From positions 1,984,001-2,048,000 of the forward strand of contig OY769938.1 of the NCBI GenBank assembly GCA_963669295.1: a stretch of 64,000 bases of DNA, written 5' to 3'. The notes under the pieces were generated by a model that ran no database searches, was not told the origin of the DNA, and saw nothing but the letters and a program-made list of their open reading frames with translations. The stretch comes from G963669295 sp963669295 (GTDB taxonomy: Bacteria; Bacteroidota; Bacteroidia; Flavobacteriales_D; CALLUQ01). Of this stretch, positions 35,194 through 43,585 are shown one piece after another. The translations under genes and the position numbers were made by a program. Position 1 is the first letter of the stretch. Each line of letters starts with the position of its first letter.

Positions 35194-35892
35194 ATGGAAG
35201 AAAAAGAAAAGCCAAGGCTTTCAAGATTAACAGCAATAATTACGCAGCTTCAATCCAGGAGAATTGTTACTGCAACCTACCTTGCTGAAAAGCATAAGGT
35301 GAGTATAAGAACCATTTACCGGGACATTCGCACACTTGAAAAATCAGGGATACCCATTTTTACCGAAGAAGGGAAAGGGTATTCCTTAATGGAAGGATAT
35401 CAACTTCCGCCTGTGCTATTTACAGAAGGAGAAGCCAATGCCTTAATTACTGCCGAACAATTGATATTGAAAAGCAAGGACCAATCATTTACCGAACATT
35501 ACAGTAGTGCCATTGATAAAATAAAGTCTGTTTTAAAACAGACTCAAAAAGGAAAAGCGGCATTGTTGGCCGATCGAGTTTATTTTGGGGAAAATCAACA
35601 AAACGAGAAGTCGAGTGACAATTTGATGCAAATTCAATCGGCAATTACCAACTTTCAGTTGTTGGAAATGGAATACTTTTCATCGGAAAATAAACTCACC
35701 AAACGCCCGATAGAACCATTTGCCTTTTACAACAATAAAGGCAATTGGCTATTGATTGCCTTTTGCAGGTTAAGAAACGATTTTAGGGCGTTTCGAATTG
35801 ATTACATTCAAAAGTTAACGCCTCTATCTGAAACATTTGCTCCTCACAATATGACGATCAAAGAGTATTTTGAGCGCTATGTGAAAAAATAA
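35194..35892 (+). CDS. YafY-type HTH and WYL domain transcriptional regulator
   Basis: A 232-residue regulator. The N-terminal HTH_11 winged helix has 'RIVTATYLAEKHKVSIRTIY' and 'RDIRTLEKSGIPIFTEEGKG'. The C-terminal WYL-type domain has 'YSSAIDKIKSVLKQ' and 'FYNNKGNWLLIAFCRLRND', and may sense a ligand. Such regulators often control a neighbouring small membrane-protein or DinB/GyrI-type gene. The DUF4345 gene 74 bp downstream is a likely companion. It is transcribed divergently from the hydrophobic protein gene. The ATG at 35194 is the first plausible start. Confidence 0.88.
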   Translation: MEEKEKPRLSRLTAIITQLQSRRIVTATYLAEKHKVSIRTIYRDIRTLEKSGIPIFTEEGKGYSLMEGYQLPPVLFTEGEANALITAEQLILKSKDQSFTEHYSSAIDKIKSVLKQTQKGKAALLADRVYFGENQQNEKSSDNLMQIQSAITNFQLLEMEYFSSENKLTKRPIEPFAFYNNKGNWLLIAFCRLRNDFRAFRIDYIQKLTPLSETFAPHNMTIKEYFERYVKK

Positions 35893-35966
35893 CTACCCAC
35901 CCCTGACATACCCCTGTCGCTACCCCGGCTTACTTTTGCTGAAAATCATATTAAAAGCAATTAAGC

Positions 35967-36353
35967 ATGGAAATAGTTAGCATTGTAACATTATCACTTT
36001 CAGCCCTTTTGTTAATATTTGTAGGAACATTAAGGTTAAGCAACCCCATCAAGAATTATTCAAAGAATTCGGGAATTCAATTGGAAAATGAGGTGAACCT
36101 GTTAAATGAGATGCGGGGGGTAAGCTCGGTTATGCTATTAGGAGGAATAATAGCTTTACTGGGCACTTTTTTTGCTCCACTCACCTTCACCTCGTTAACC
36201 GTTGCAGCATTAATTTTTATTGGGTTTGCTATAGGAAGAGTGATTAGCATGGGGGTAGATGGAAAGCCTAATAAATTGATTTTTCAAGGGCTGGTTTTTG
36301 AGCTTGTTTTGGGCGGAGCCAATGTGTTTTGTTTAATCGCCTTGCTTGTTTAA
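35967..36353 (+). CDS. DUF4345 family membrane protein
   Basis: A 128-residue protein with four transmembrane helices near residues 3-24, 50-70, 75-95 and 105-127. 'LNEMRGVSSVMLLGGIIALL' and 'GFAIGRVISMGVDGKPNKLI' match the DUF4345 pattern (ExR...GR..S...DG). The function is unknown. It follows the WYL regulator by 74 bp and is probably its target or partner. Confidence 0.8.
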   Translation: MEIVSIVTLSLSALLLIFVGTLRLSNPIKNYSKNSGIQLENEVNLLNEMRGVSSVMLLGGIIALLGTFFAPLTFTSLTVAALIFIGFAIGRVISMGVDGKPNKLIFQGLVFELVLGGANVFCLIALLV

Positions 36354-36381
36354 AAGGTTGAGGTAGGTTCTTGTTAATGCC

Positions 36382-36846
36382 TTAATATGCCTGACGCTTA
36401 AAAACGATACGGTGCCACTGGCCTTTGTTGGAACTTCCCCCTGGAGTTACCAGCTCAAAGTGATCTTGCTCTACGGTCATCAACTGCAATGTTTCAAGTT
36501 CGCAGGCACCATCTAACCATCGCAGGCGCACGGTATCGTTTTTATTGACTTGTAGTTCTGCAAGTCTTCGGTAGCTTTTGCCACTCCATCGCCATATTAA
36601 AATGTAGTTGTCCAGCTGTCCAGCGCGAGTAGGGTCTATTTTCATTCGAAACAAACTTCTTACGCCTCGATATGTGGTGGTGTAAGTGGTCTTTTTGCCC
36701 TCCATGGTGATGAAAGTAATGCCCCAATGTCCTTTCAGCCATTCGTGTTTATCTTGTTGGGCAACAACAGGGTTGCTTATGGTGCAAAAATAAATGACCA
36801 TAAACACCAGGGACATGACTGATAGGAAAGGCGTTTTCCGTTTCAC
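36382..36846 (-). CDS. Hypothetical exported protein
   Basis: A 154-residue protein with a signal peptide (about residues 7-29, ending 'NPVVAQ') and a small beta-rich mature domain: 'WLKGHWGITFITMEGKKTTY', 'ILIWRWSGKSYRRLAEL' and 'WHRIVFKRQAY'. This could be lipocalin-like, inferred from WxGxW-type spacing, but no family is recognised. The start is a GTG at 36846, chosen as the first start giving a complete signal peptide. It converges with DUF4345. Confidence 0.6.
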   Translation of the reverse strand: MKRKTPFLSVMSLVFMVIYFCTISNPVVAQQDKHEWLKGHWGITFITMEGKKTTYTTTYRGVRSLFRMKIDPTRAGQLDNYILIWRWSGKSYRRLAELQVNKNDTVRLRWLDGACELETLQLMTVEQDHFELVTPGGSSNKGQWHRIVFKRQAY

Positions 36847-37048
36847 GGTTGACGAACAACTAGATTTATTCTAAAATAAGCAATTGAATCGACATTGGGA
36901 TAGACCAATTAGTATTCGCCAGGAATGAATAAGAATTTGACTTATTTATGGGTTGGTTTAGTGTTTATGTTCGAATCACCTTTGTGCTCTCCGAATATTG
37001 TTTTGCTGCAAAAGGCAGCTCCTTTATAGAGAGAAAAAGAGCACTGGG

Positions 37049-37079
37049 TTGATTGAAGGGTATTCCTGTTGTACTTTTG
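37049..37079 (+). promoter_or_regulatory. Bacteroidota promoter (TTG - 20 bp - TACTTTTG) for the DUF5946 gene
   Basis: TTG at 37049-37051 and TACTTTTG at 37072-37079 are 20 bp apart, an ideal match. The element is 26 bp before the ATG at 37106, so that ATG is the start and not the earlier one at 36998. Confidence 0.7.
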
Positions 37080-37105
37080 CTTATGAATTAAGCACCATCA
37101 AAACC

Positions 37106-37630
37106 ATGCAAGATTACATTGATTTCGCAGCAAAAAATGGAGTAGTACTATTGGATGACGGTGGGTGCCAGTTTTGTGGTGCGAATACGCAACGGGGTGT
37201 TCACGAATGCCTGGAAATTGCTAATGTTGGGTTTTCGCTGGTCGATTATTCTATGGCTGAAAATCACCAGTATCGATTTTTTACAGTGGATGCACATGCG
37301 TTACAACACCCTGAAATCCATGGTCGCTGGAGCAATCATTTTCATTTAACCCGTTTACAATTAGTGTTGAAATACAATGTGCCCTGGACATACCAGTTAT
37401 CACCACAGCTAAGCGACTACCTGAACAAGTATAAGGCAAGTAGGAAGGAAGAATACTTTCAACCACCAAAGGCAATGCATCGGGGAAACGTTACTACTGT
37501 TGAGGTAAGGCAAGCGAATGATACTGAAGAATGCAAGCGTTTAATTGAAAGTTGGGCGAAAGAGGTATACCAACAATGGCAACATTATCATCATGTGGTG
37601 GACCGCATCGCAAAAGGGTTTTTATCGTAA
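37106..37630 (+). CDS. DUF5946 family protein
   Basis: A 174-residue protein. The start at 37106 (MQDYIDFAAKNGVVLLDDGG) is set by the promoter just upstream. The N-terminal 'CQFCGANTQRGVHECLEIAN' has a CxxC pair and a third Cys. 'FFTVDAHALQHPEIHGRWSN' followed by 'HFHLTRLQLVLKYNVPW' matches the DUF5946 signature of His-rich helices. Metal binding is plausible but unproven. A hypothetical gene follows 9 bp later and is likely co-transcribed. Confidence 0.75.
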   Translation: MQDYIDFAAKNGVVLLDDGGCQFCGANTQRGVHECLEIANVGFSLVDYSMAENHQYRFFTVDAHALQHPEIHGRWSNHFHLTRLQLVLKYNVPWTYQLSPQLSDYLNKYKASRKEEYFQPPKAMHRGNVTTVEVRQANDTEECKRLIESWAKEVYQQWQHYHHVVDRIAKGFLS

Positions 37631-37639
37631 TTTGGTAGC

Positions 37640-37966
37640 ATGTACAAAAAGTTAAACTGGCAGGCCTATTCCAGTGGTAACCGAAACGAGTTGATCGAGG
37701 CCATAAAAGATGTCATATCGAAGAGTGATGGTTACATCATGAACTTTAACTTGTTTTCCGATATCGCCTTGAGTCTAAGCATCGAAATTGAGGAGCAAAA
37801 GGTAGCAGCGTTGCACGAAGCCCTTTCGGGTGTTGTTACCGTTTCGGAGCTCGACCAGGAAAAACTCCATCCGCATTCGAGTAAGGAGGTATTGTTATTT
37901 CTGAACGTTTCTTTTTCTAGCGGAAAAGGAGATGTTGCCATTGAGATCCCAGCTGTTCCAGGATAA
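37640..37966 (+). CDS. Hypothetical protein
   Basis: A 108-residue protein that I do not recognise. 'LIEAIKDVISKSDGYIMNFN' and 'LSIEIEEQKVAALHEALSGV' suggest an alpha-beta fold of the ACT/ferredoxin type, which is an inference. The last 20 residues are 'VSFSSGKGDVAIEIPAVPG'. It follows DUF5946 by 9 bp in the same frame orientation, so the two probably form an operon. Confidence 0.65.
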   Translation: MYKKLNWQAYSSGNRNELIEAIKDVISKSDGYIMNFNLFSDIALSLSIEIEEQKVAALHEALSGVVTVSELDQEKLHPHSSKEVLLFLNVSFSSGKGDVAIEIPAVPG

Positions 37967-37976
37967 CCAGGTACGC

Positions 37977-39209
37977 TTAAATGGTTCCTTTTATGGGAAT
38001 GTCTTTTGTGTGGAACACTTTAAGGTTAGAAGAGATTACTACCAGCATTTTATCGTGAATGGGTTTTCCATCGTTGTCCATCGCCGGGCCATTCCGAGGT
38101 TCCCATTCCCATGGTGCTTTAGGCCCTTCTACAGGTCGCGGACCGTTTTTAGACATAACGGTGTGTGGTCCATCCCCATGTTTATCGGTTTGCCCTCCTA
38201 CCACATGGAAATCTTTAATTACAGGAGTAAAGTCATGGGTATTTCTATCCATGGTGGTGGTTTCTACTTCCCAAAACCAAAACTTGAAGTGATGAGGAGG
38301 TGTTTTAGCAGTCGGGTCTTTAAGGTGGTTCATGTGCTTGGCAAAAATATCTTTTGTTTTTTGTTGATCGTGAAACCCTCCCAGGTCTTTAATGGCAAAA
38401 CCGGTACAGTTGGTAAAATTACGACGGGGGCCCATTGCGCTGCCTGAGTTGGCTTCCAACATGGCTACATGGCCTAATTCGGTGCCATTCCCCCACTTCC
38501 CATCGATGCGTTTGTTGTATATCTTTTCTTTTTTCAGTATTCGTTGATAGCGTTTTACTGCATCTCTTGTTTTCGGCCCATAAACTCCATCAGGGGTGGT
38601 TCCAACAATACCCTGGATAGATTCAATAGATCGTTTAACGCTTTTAGGAGGAGTGTAGCGCCACTTTGGGTTGGCTCGTTGAATGGTATTGGTTTGTTGC
38701 ATTACATGGGTAAGCTCATGTGCCAACAGGTGTTTTCCCCCAGCAGTGTTGGGGTTGTATTGCCCTTCGTTGAAGTAAATGTCGTTACCATGGGTAAATG
38801 CTTTGGCTCCTACTTCATTGGCCATTTGTATGGCATTGTTGTCGGTATGGATGCTTACCTTACTGAAGTTGCCTCCCATTTTTTGCCCCAGTTCGTCTTG
38901 CATGCTCTTCTCCATGGTGCGTCCTTGCCCCTTGCTCTGCATAATGTTTTGTGTTACGTTTTCTGAAGCTTCCATACCCTCGCCTTTGGCCGACTGAATT
39001 TCAGGCATCATTTGAACTTTTTCTTCTTTTTCGGGCATGAGTTGAAAGTTGGGGGCGTCATCCGACATCATCATTACCCTGTTGGCCATAGCGTTGGCTT
39101 GTTGTTCGTAGCGGTCGTTGGGTGCCCCAATTTCTAATTGAGCCTGTATATTGGCATGGTGGCTTACACTATTGGGTTTGCGCGATAACGAGAGTGCGTT
39201 TGTGGTCAT
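37977..39209 (-). CDS. DUF4157 (eCIS_core) protein with peptidoglycan-binding domain
   Basis: A protein of about 410 residues (ATG at 39209), or 419 from a GTG at 39236. It shares its N-terminal module with the 651-residue DUF4157 protein: 'QAQLEIGAPNDRYEQQANAM', a QLMPE/KVQMM linker, 'FSKVSIHTDNNAIQMANEVG', 'AFTHGNDIYFNEGQYNPN' and HELTH (173-177 counted from the GTG). A peptidoglycan-binding-like repeat follows ('GTTPDGVYGPKTRDAVKRY'). The C-terminal 190 residues are unique, with 'NFTNCTGFAIKDLGGFHDQQ', and may be an effector or enzymatic domain. No eCIS structural genes are near. Confidence 0.78.
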   Translation of the reverse strand: MTTNALSLSRKPNSVSHHANIQAQLEIGAPNDRYEQQANAMANRVMMMSDDAPNFQLMPEKEEKVQMMPEIQSAKGEGMEASENVTQNIMQSKGQGRTMEKSMQDELGQKMGGNFSKVSIHTDNNAIQMANEVGAKAFTHGNDIYFNEGQYNPNTAGGKHLLAHELTHVMQQTNTIQRANPKWRYTPPKSVKRSIESIQGIVGTTPDGVYGPKTRDAVKRYQRILKKEKIYNKRIDGKWGNGTELGHVAMLEANSGSAMGPRRNFTNCTGFAIKDLGGFHDQQKTKDIFAKHMNHLKDPTAKTPPHHFKFWFWEVETTTMDRNTHDFTPVIKDFHVVGGQTDKHGDGPHTVMSKNGPRPVEGPKAPWEWEPRNGPAMDNDGKPIHDKMLVVISSNLKVFHTKDIPIKGTI

Positions 39210-39387
39210 GGGTTGGTTGTTAGTGGTGTTTAGCACTGTACTCCTAAGTTAAGAACGGCAGTTCAATCGCACAAATTGTTTTTTTATGTGAGTAATGCCA
39301 ATCGGGTTCTTTATAAAGGGAAGGCCTTGTTGAGCCGGTATTTTCTTTCTTTTCTTGTTATCTTTAGAGGGCAATAACATCATTACT

Positions 39388-39852
39388 ATGAGCATCCCTA
39401 AACAAATCGCCAAACACCTACACGATGTACACTTTGGGGGCAATTGGACCACCGTTAATCTCAAGGAATTGCTGGCTGATGTGAGCTGGGAACAAGCTAC
39501 CACCCAGGTGCATGGGTTGAATAGTATTGCTGCCCTTACGCATCATGTTACTTATTATGTTGTTGAGGTTGCGAAGGTGATGGAAGGTGCTTCTTTGCAG
39601 GCAAAAGACGAATACAGCTGGAATCACCCACCCATTGCATCACAAGCAGATTGGGAGCAGCTACAAGCCAAAGCGTGGGCAAATGCTGAGCGGTTTGCAG
39701 GGTTGATTGAACAGTTGCCCGAAAGGCAGTTAAATGAGCCATTTATTGATGAAAAATATGGCTCCTGGTACCGTAACCTCATGGGCATTGTTGAGCACTT
39801 TCACTACCACCTTGGACAAATCGCTATCATCAAAAAACTGGTGCAGCCATAA
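39388..39852 (+). CDS. DinB-family protein
   Basis: A 154-residue four-helix-bundle protein of the DinB/YfiT superfamily (not the DinB polymerase). The start is the ATG at 39388 (MSIPKQIAKHLHDVHFGGNW). A TTG at 39355 is rejected because a -7-like TATCTTTA lies at about 39360, inside it. The three metal-ligand His of the family are suggested by 'HGLNSIAALTHHVTYY' and 'GIVEHFHYHLGQIAIIKK'. Substrate unknown. It is divergent from the second DUF4157 gene. Confidence 0.82.
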   Translation: MSIPKQIAKHLHDVHFGGNWTTVNLKELLADVSWEQATTQVHGLNSIAALTHHVTYYVVEVAKVMEGASLQAKDEYSWNHPPIASQADWEQLQAKAWANAERFAGLIEQLPERQLNEPFIDEKYGSWYRNLMGIVEHFHYHLGQIAIIKKLVQP

Positions 39853-39883
39853 TTTTTGCCAGACCCATTTAGCAGTAAAGTCG

Positions 39884-39912
39884 TAAAAAGAAAGGGACTC
39901 ATGCGAGTCCCT
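39884..39912 (-). terminator. Terminator after the His/Glu-rich lipoprotein gene
   Basis: On the minus strand a perfect 8-bp stem AGGGACTC/GAGTCCCT with a four-base loop is followed by TTCTTTTT. It closes the metal-uptake cluster. Confidence 0.85.
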
Positions 39913-39946
39913 AACAACAATTATGATAATATAGTAAGAAGTACGT

Positions 39947-40420
39947 TTATTTCTTCTCGATTTTAATGACTACTGTTTGCCCTGAGTGCCCTAAGGTTGA
40001 GGTACTTTTGAACTCCATTTTATCCTTTTTGTGCTCTTCTACTTCGTAGGTGCCGCTAAAGGCATAACATTGGGCGGCAGCTTCTTCTTCAGCATGATCA
40101 TGTTCGTGTTCGTGTCCTTCTTCTTCCTCTGCCTGGCGAGAAATCTCAAAGGTTTTGCCTTTGTCTCTGAATTGCCAAATGAATTCAGAATGGCCCCCTT
40201 CTTCGTTTTCCCAGTCTCCTAAGCAAGGTTCATCGTAGATGTCGCAATCGTTAATGTCCCAGGAAGGCAATTCTGCCTCGTTGGTGCCGTTAACAGACAA
40301 CTCGGTTACTTTCCACTCTCCGGCTTTCATTAAGCGTTTCGAATAGGTTTTTGTTTTATTACAAGCGGTCATAAACACAACGGCAAACACCAGGGTTACT
40401 GTGTATAAGGATGTTTTCAT
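39947..40420 (-). CDS. Hypothetical lipoprotein with His/Glu-rich segment
   Basis: A 157-residue predicted lipoprotein with signal and lipobox (LVFAVVFMTACNKTKTY). The mature part has a His/Glu-rich stretch 'EEEEGHEHEHDHAEEEAAAQ' and otherwise a beta-rich 'lipocalin-like' pattern ending 'HSGQTVVIKIEKK'. His runs of this kind bind transition metals. It is the last gene of a TonB receptor cluster, after a 24-bp gap, and has a strong terminator. A role in metal capture at the outer membrane is inferred from these two facts. Confidence 0.75.
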   Translation of the reverse strand: MKTSLYTVTLVFAVVFMTACNKTKTYSKRLMKAGEWKVTELSVNGTNEAELPSWDINDCDIYDEPCLGDWENEEGGHSEFIWQFRDKGKTFEISRQAEEEEGHEHEHDHAEEEAAAQCYAFSGTYEVEEHKKDKMEFKSTSTLGHSGQTVVIKIEKK

Positions 40421-40444
40421 TTTACTTCTCTTTTAAGGTTACCG

Positions 40445-41011
40445 TTATTGTATTTCAGTAACATAGGTTATATCGATGTCGGTTTCGCCCGGGCTACAAG
40501 TTCCGTCTTTTACACCAGGTTGGTGCTTCAATACCACTTGAACAGTGCCATTACTAATCGCTCCTGTATACCACTTGCTTTGAAGGCCAATGGGTAAACT
40601 ACCATCTGAATCGGTAAGTACGATGGTTGCATCTGCTCCTGAAGGGGTAAAGCAGAAAAGATGATCAGCACCTTCTTCTAACACTTCATTCGAAATGGTG
40701 TCTGCTGGCGATTCTGTTTCGTTGAGCAAGAGAATAGTGGTTAAGTAAGTGGTGTTATTGGCCAAACGAATGGTATCGAAAATATCCGGGCCATTTCCTC
40801 CGTCTCCATCCGGGTCGCGAAAGGTAGCAGTAACCGTTGGCTGAATGGATGCAGAATCAACAAAGATGAGTCGCATGGTAGTGATGACTTCCTGTTCATT
40901 TTCTACTGGATCTGGAACTTGTGGTAGGTCATCATCTTTTTTACAACCGATGATGGTAGCACTTGCAAGCAAGGCAAGCAAACCGAATTTAATTGTTCTT
41001 TTAGTGTTCAT
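40445..41011 (-). CDS. Hypothetical lipoprotein of TonB receptor cluster
   Basis: A lipoprotein of 188 residues. The ATG at 41011 gives MNTKRTIKFGLLALLASATI then the lipobox 'IGCKKDDDLP'. An earlier ATG at 41032 adds seven residues and is less likely. The mature part is acidic and beta-rich, with 'VTATFRDPDGDGGNGPDIFD' and 'TIVLTDSDGSLPIGL'. I do not recognise a family. It lies 30 bp after the TonB receptor gene and before the His/Glu-rich lipoprotein gene, so it is probably an accessory surface lipoprotein for the receptor. Confidence 0.75.
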   Translation of the reverse strand: MNTKRTIKFGLLALLASATIIGCKKDDDLPQVPDPVENEQEVITTMRLIFVDSASIQPTVTATFRDPDGDGGNGPDIFDTIRLANNTTYLTTILLLNETESPADTISNEVLEEGADHLFCFTPSGADATIVLTDSDGSLPIGLQSKWYTGAISNGTVQVVLKHQPGVKDGTCSPGETDIDITYVTEIQ

Positions 41012-41041
41012 AATTTTAATATTGAAAGTCATGATTTTCTT

Positions 41042-43387
41042 TTATTGTTGTGAATTTGTGATGTTAAATGGGATCTTCAGTCGAACTGAAAAGTTTCTCC
41101 CTAATTCGTCGGTATAATACCTGAACCTGTTTAAGTAATCTCGATAAGAGACATCAAGTAGGTTGTTTACCCCAACGCCTATAGTAATGTGTTGTTTTCC
41201 AAAAGGAATGTCGGCTCCTGCCTGAATGCCTACGAGCATGTACGCATCTGGAGGCGGTGCAAAATCGCTATTGGCCGGCACCCTCCATTGCTCCATTACA
41301 TTGGTGGTAGTTAAGGCAACGTAGGTGTTTTTCCATTGCTTCGTATTGGGCAAACTATACTCCAGCGTTTGCTCAAAACGGTCGGCAGGCATTAAAACCA
41401 GGTATTCTTTTGCCGTTTCATTGAAAGCCCTTAAAATGGAAGCTTTTGATGTAATGTTAAAGTTCAACGGCAGCTGATAGTTCAATGTAAAGTCAACACC
41501 TTTGAGCGTTGCATCCACCTGTGTATAGTGAAACGTAGGGAATGCTCCCCGAATGGTTAATGTAGGGGGAAGTACTGGTTTCAGGTAAACGAAGTTATCG
41601 ATGTAATTGTAGTAACCATCTACCTGAATATTTAACTTATCACTTGCATACTGAACAGAGGCACTAAGGTTATAAGCTTGTTCTTGAACAAGGCTTGTAT
41701 CGCCAGTTTCTACCGCTGCCGCACCATGGTGGAGCCCATCGCTGTATAACTCATTTACATTTGGTGGCCGCCATGCAGTGCCTGCATTGGCCTTCAATGT
41801 AAATTTTTTGCTGAGCTGATAGATGCCTCCAAAGCTTCCAGAAGTATTGCTGTATTGGTGCAAGGGTGATCGCAAAACATTGTCTTGCCAAAAAAATACT
41901 TCCTGCTGAATATAGTCGAAGCGAATGCCCGCCTCTAACTCTAATTTGGAGTCAAGAGGTTTCCAACGCTCTATCAAAAAGGCACCACCACCATGCTTAC
42001 GGAAGTTAGGGATAAAGAACCGACCGTCGTAAGTATTGCCTTGTCGTAGCCCACTTATTCCTATGCTACCCACCAACGATTTAAAGCGGTTATGCTCCCA
42101 AATAATGTCGGTGGTATGTGTAGTAATTTCAAACTGTAACTCAGGCAGGTTAAGGGCGGCAAGAGAATCGTTGAGTGGTTTGTGCTTGTCGTACTCGAAC
42201 CGTTTATTGTATTGACGTGCGTAAGTAACGTTTAACTTTCCAGCATCTCCCGTAAGTACATAACCGCTGAACTTCGTGAGTTCGTGTTCAATGTGCTGAT
42301 ACGGGCGGTCTATGGTGTAGGTGAAGTCAGCGGGTTCTAATGGCTCTTCAGCTTCAAAGGCCCTTTGCAGGTCGGTAAGGTTGCCGATATGTGAAGCAGA
42401 GAAAATGCCAATGTCTGTGTTGAACTGACTGTAAAATGCATCGATGCCAAAGTTTTTTCCGGCATATCCTGCAGCCCACGAAAAGTTGTATTCACGCACT
42501 CCCGTGTTTTTCAAATAGTAGTTGGGGGCATTCACATTCCCTGCTCGCTTATAGGTGCCCTGCACGCGCCAACTCAACGATGGAATGCCCTTAAAGTTTC
42601 CATCTACCAATGCGGAAGCGATACCTTGCTGCCCGTTGCTGAATCCGCCCAGGTTAATCTCCCCTCCAATTCCGGCACTGTCGCGTAAAGGTTTGGGGTT
42701 TACCAACACCACTCCCGCTATCGCATCTGGCCCATATCGTACACTATTGGCACCTTTTACTACGGTTAACTCATCGGCAATGAACGGATCAATTTCCGGA
42801 GCGTGTTCGTTGCCCCACTGCTGTCCTTCCTGGCGAATGCCGTTGTTAAGGATAAGGATGCGATTGCTGTGTAGCCCATGAATAACAGGTTTAGAAATGT
42901 TGTTCCCTGTTGAAAGGGTAGTAACTCCTGTTATTTTCGTGAGGCTTTCGCCCAGCGATTGCCCCTTTGTCTCTTCCATCTCTTTTTTAGAGAGGGTTTG
43001 TTGACTTTGGGTGGGGGTTTCAGCTTCCTTTTCTCCTACAACGGTTAGCATGTTCAACATTTCAGTATGTTGTTCAGGGTAAAAGTTGTGCTTTGTGTTT
43101 CCTTTTACCTTAAGCGTAGCAGTGATGGGCTCACTGTCAACACGACTGCAAATGATGGTATAGTTACCCTTGCAGATGTTTTCTATGCGATAAACACCAT
43201 TGGTATCAGATACAGCACCAACCTCTAATTCCTTGATGTAAATGTTGGAAAAGGGCAATGGTTGACCATTGTGTTCATCAACTACCTTTCCACTCAACGA
43301 ATAAGTGCATGTTTCCTGTGCCAAAACGGTAGAAGCACCGAAAAGGAAAACAAGGAAAAAACAGGTATTAATTAATCGTTGATGCAT
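41042..43387 (-). CDS. TonB-dependent outer-membrane receptor
   Basis: A 781-residue receptor with signal peptide (residues 1-23), a CarboxypepD-regulatory-like domain ('LSGKVVDEHNGQPLPFSNIY'), a plug domain ('KPVIHGLHSNRILILNNGIR', 'VVKGANSVRYGPDAIAGVVL') and a barrel ending 'FSVRLKIPFNIT'. The plug resembles the metal-receptor group that includes ZnuD, but I cannot fix the substrate. Downstream are two lipoproteins, one His-rich. Upstream is a His-rich exported protein whose promoter holds a Fur/Zur-like palindrome. Together these favour uptake of a transition metal, perhaps zinc. Confidence 0.85.
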   Translation of the reverse strand: MHQRLINTCFFLVFLFGASTVLAQETCTYSLSGKVVDEHNGQPLPFSNIYIKELEVGAVSDTNGVYRIENICKGNYTIICSRVDSEPITATLKVKGNTKHNFYPEQHTEMLNMLTVVGEKEAETPTQSQQTLSKKEMEETKGQSLGESLTKITGVTTLSTGNNISKPVIHGLHSNRILILNNGIRQEGQQWGNEHAPEIDPFIADELTVVKGANSVRYGPDAIAGVVLVNPKPLRDSAGIGGEINLGGFSNGQQGIASALVDGNFKGIPSLSWRVQGTYKRAGNVNAPNYYLKNTGVREYNFSWAAGYAGKNFGIDAFYSQFNTDIGIFSASHIGNLTDLQRAFEAEEPLEPADFTYTIDRPYQHIEHELTKFSGYVLTGDAGKLNVTYARQYNKRFEYDKHKPLNDSLAALNLPELQFEITTHTTDIIWEHNRFKSLVGSIGISGLRQGNTYDGRFFIPNFRKHGGGAFLIERWKPLDSKLELEAGIRFDYIQQEVFFWQDNVLRSPLHQYSNTSGSFGGIYQLSKKFTLKANAGTAWRPPNVNELYSDGLHHGAAAVETGDTSLVQEQAYNLSASVQYASDKLNIQVDGYYNYIDNFVYLKPVLPPTLTIRGAFPTFHYTQVDATLKGVDFTLNYQLPLNFNITSKASILRAFNETAKEYLVLMPADRFEQTLEYSLPNTKQWKNTYVALTTTNVMEQWRVPANSDFAPPPDAYMLVGIQAGADIPFGKQHITIGVGVNNLLDVSYRDYLNRFRYYTDELGRNFSVRLKIPFNITNSQQ

Positions 43388-43528
43388 AAAAAATGCTGCA
43401 TTTGAATTGTTCGAACCTTTTTAAAAGGATTTTACACGGTTGTTAAACGACCGGGGTGTGCGTGAAAAACGCTTGAAGATGCATGCATTAAACGGTGTTG
43501 CCCACCATGTGATGGCCTATACTGTGTA

Positions 43529-43544
43529 ATAGCACTAGTGCTAT
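43529..43544. repeat. 16-bp perfect palindrome in the His-rich/TonB receptor intergenic gap
   Basis: ATAGCACTAGTGCTAT is a perfect palindrome within the 198-bp gap. It has no T-tract, so it is not a classical terminator. Binding site or RNA hairpin, function unknown. Confidence 0.6.
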
Positions 43545-43585
43545 AGCAGTAAGGGCATTATTCCGTTAAAAACATACTTCAAAAA

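Noticed and set aside
36998..37105. A longer start for the DUF5946 gene at 36998
   Set aside because: A strong TTG-20-TACTTTTG promoter lies inside this extension, so transcription begins after it.
32125..39209. A complete extracellular contractile injection system
   Set aside because: Only DUF4157 domain proteins are present. No sheath, tube, baseplate or AAA+ ATPase gene is seen.
28960..40420. An integrative element or genomic island inserted at tRNA-Arg
   Set aside because: No integrase, recombinase or transposase was found, and the tRNA-tail duplicate is only 165 bp away rather than at the far end. The region is called accessory on gene content only.
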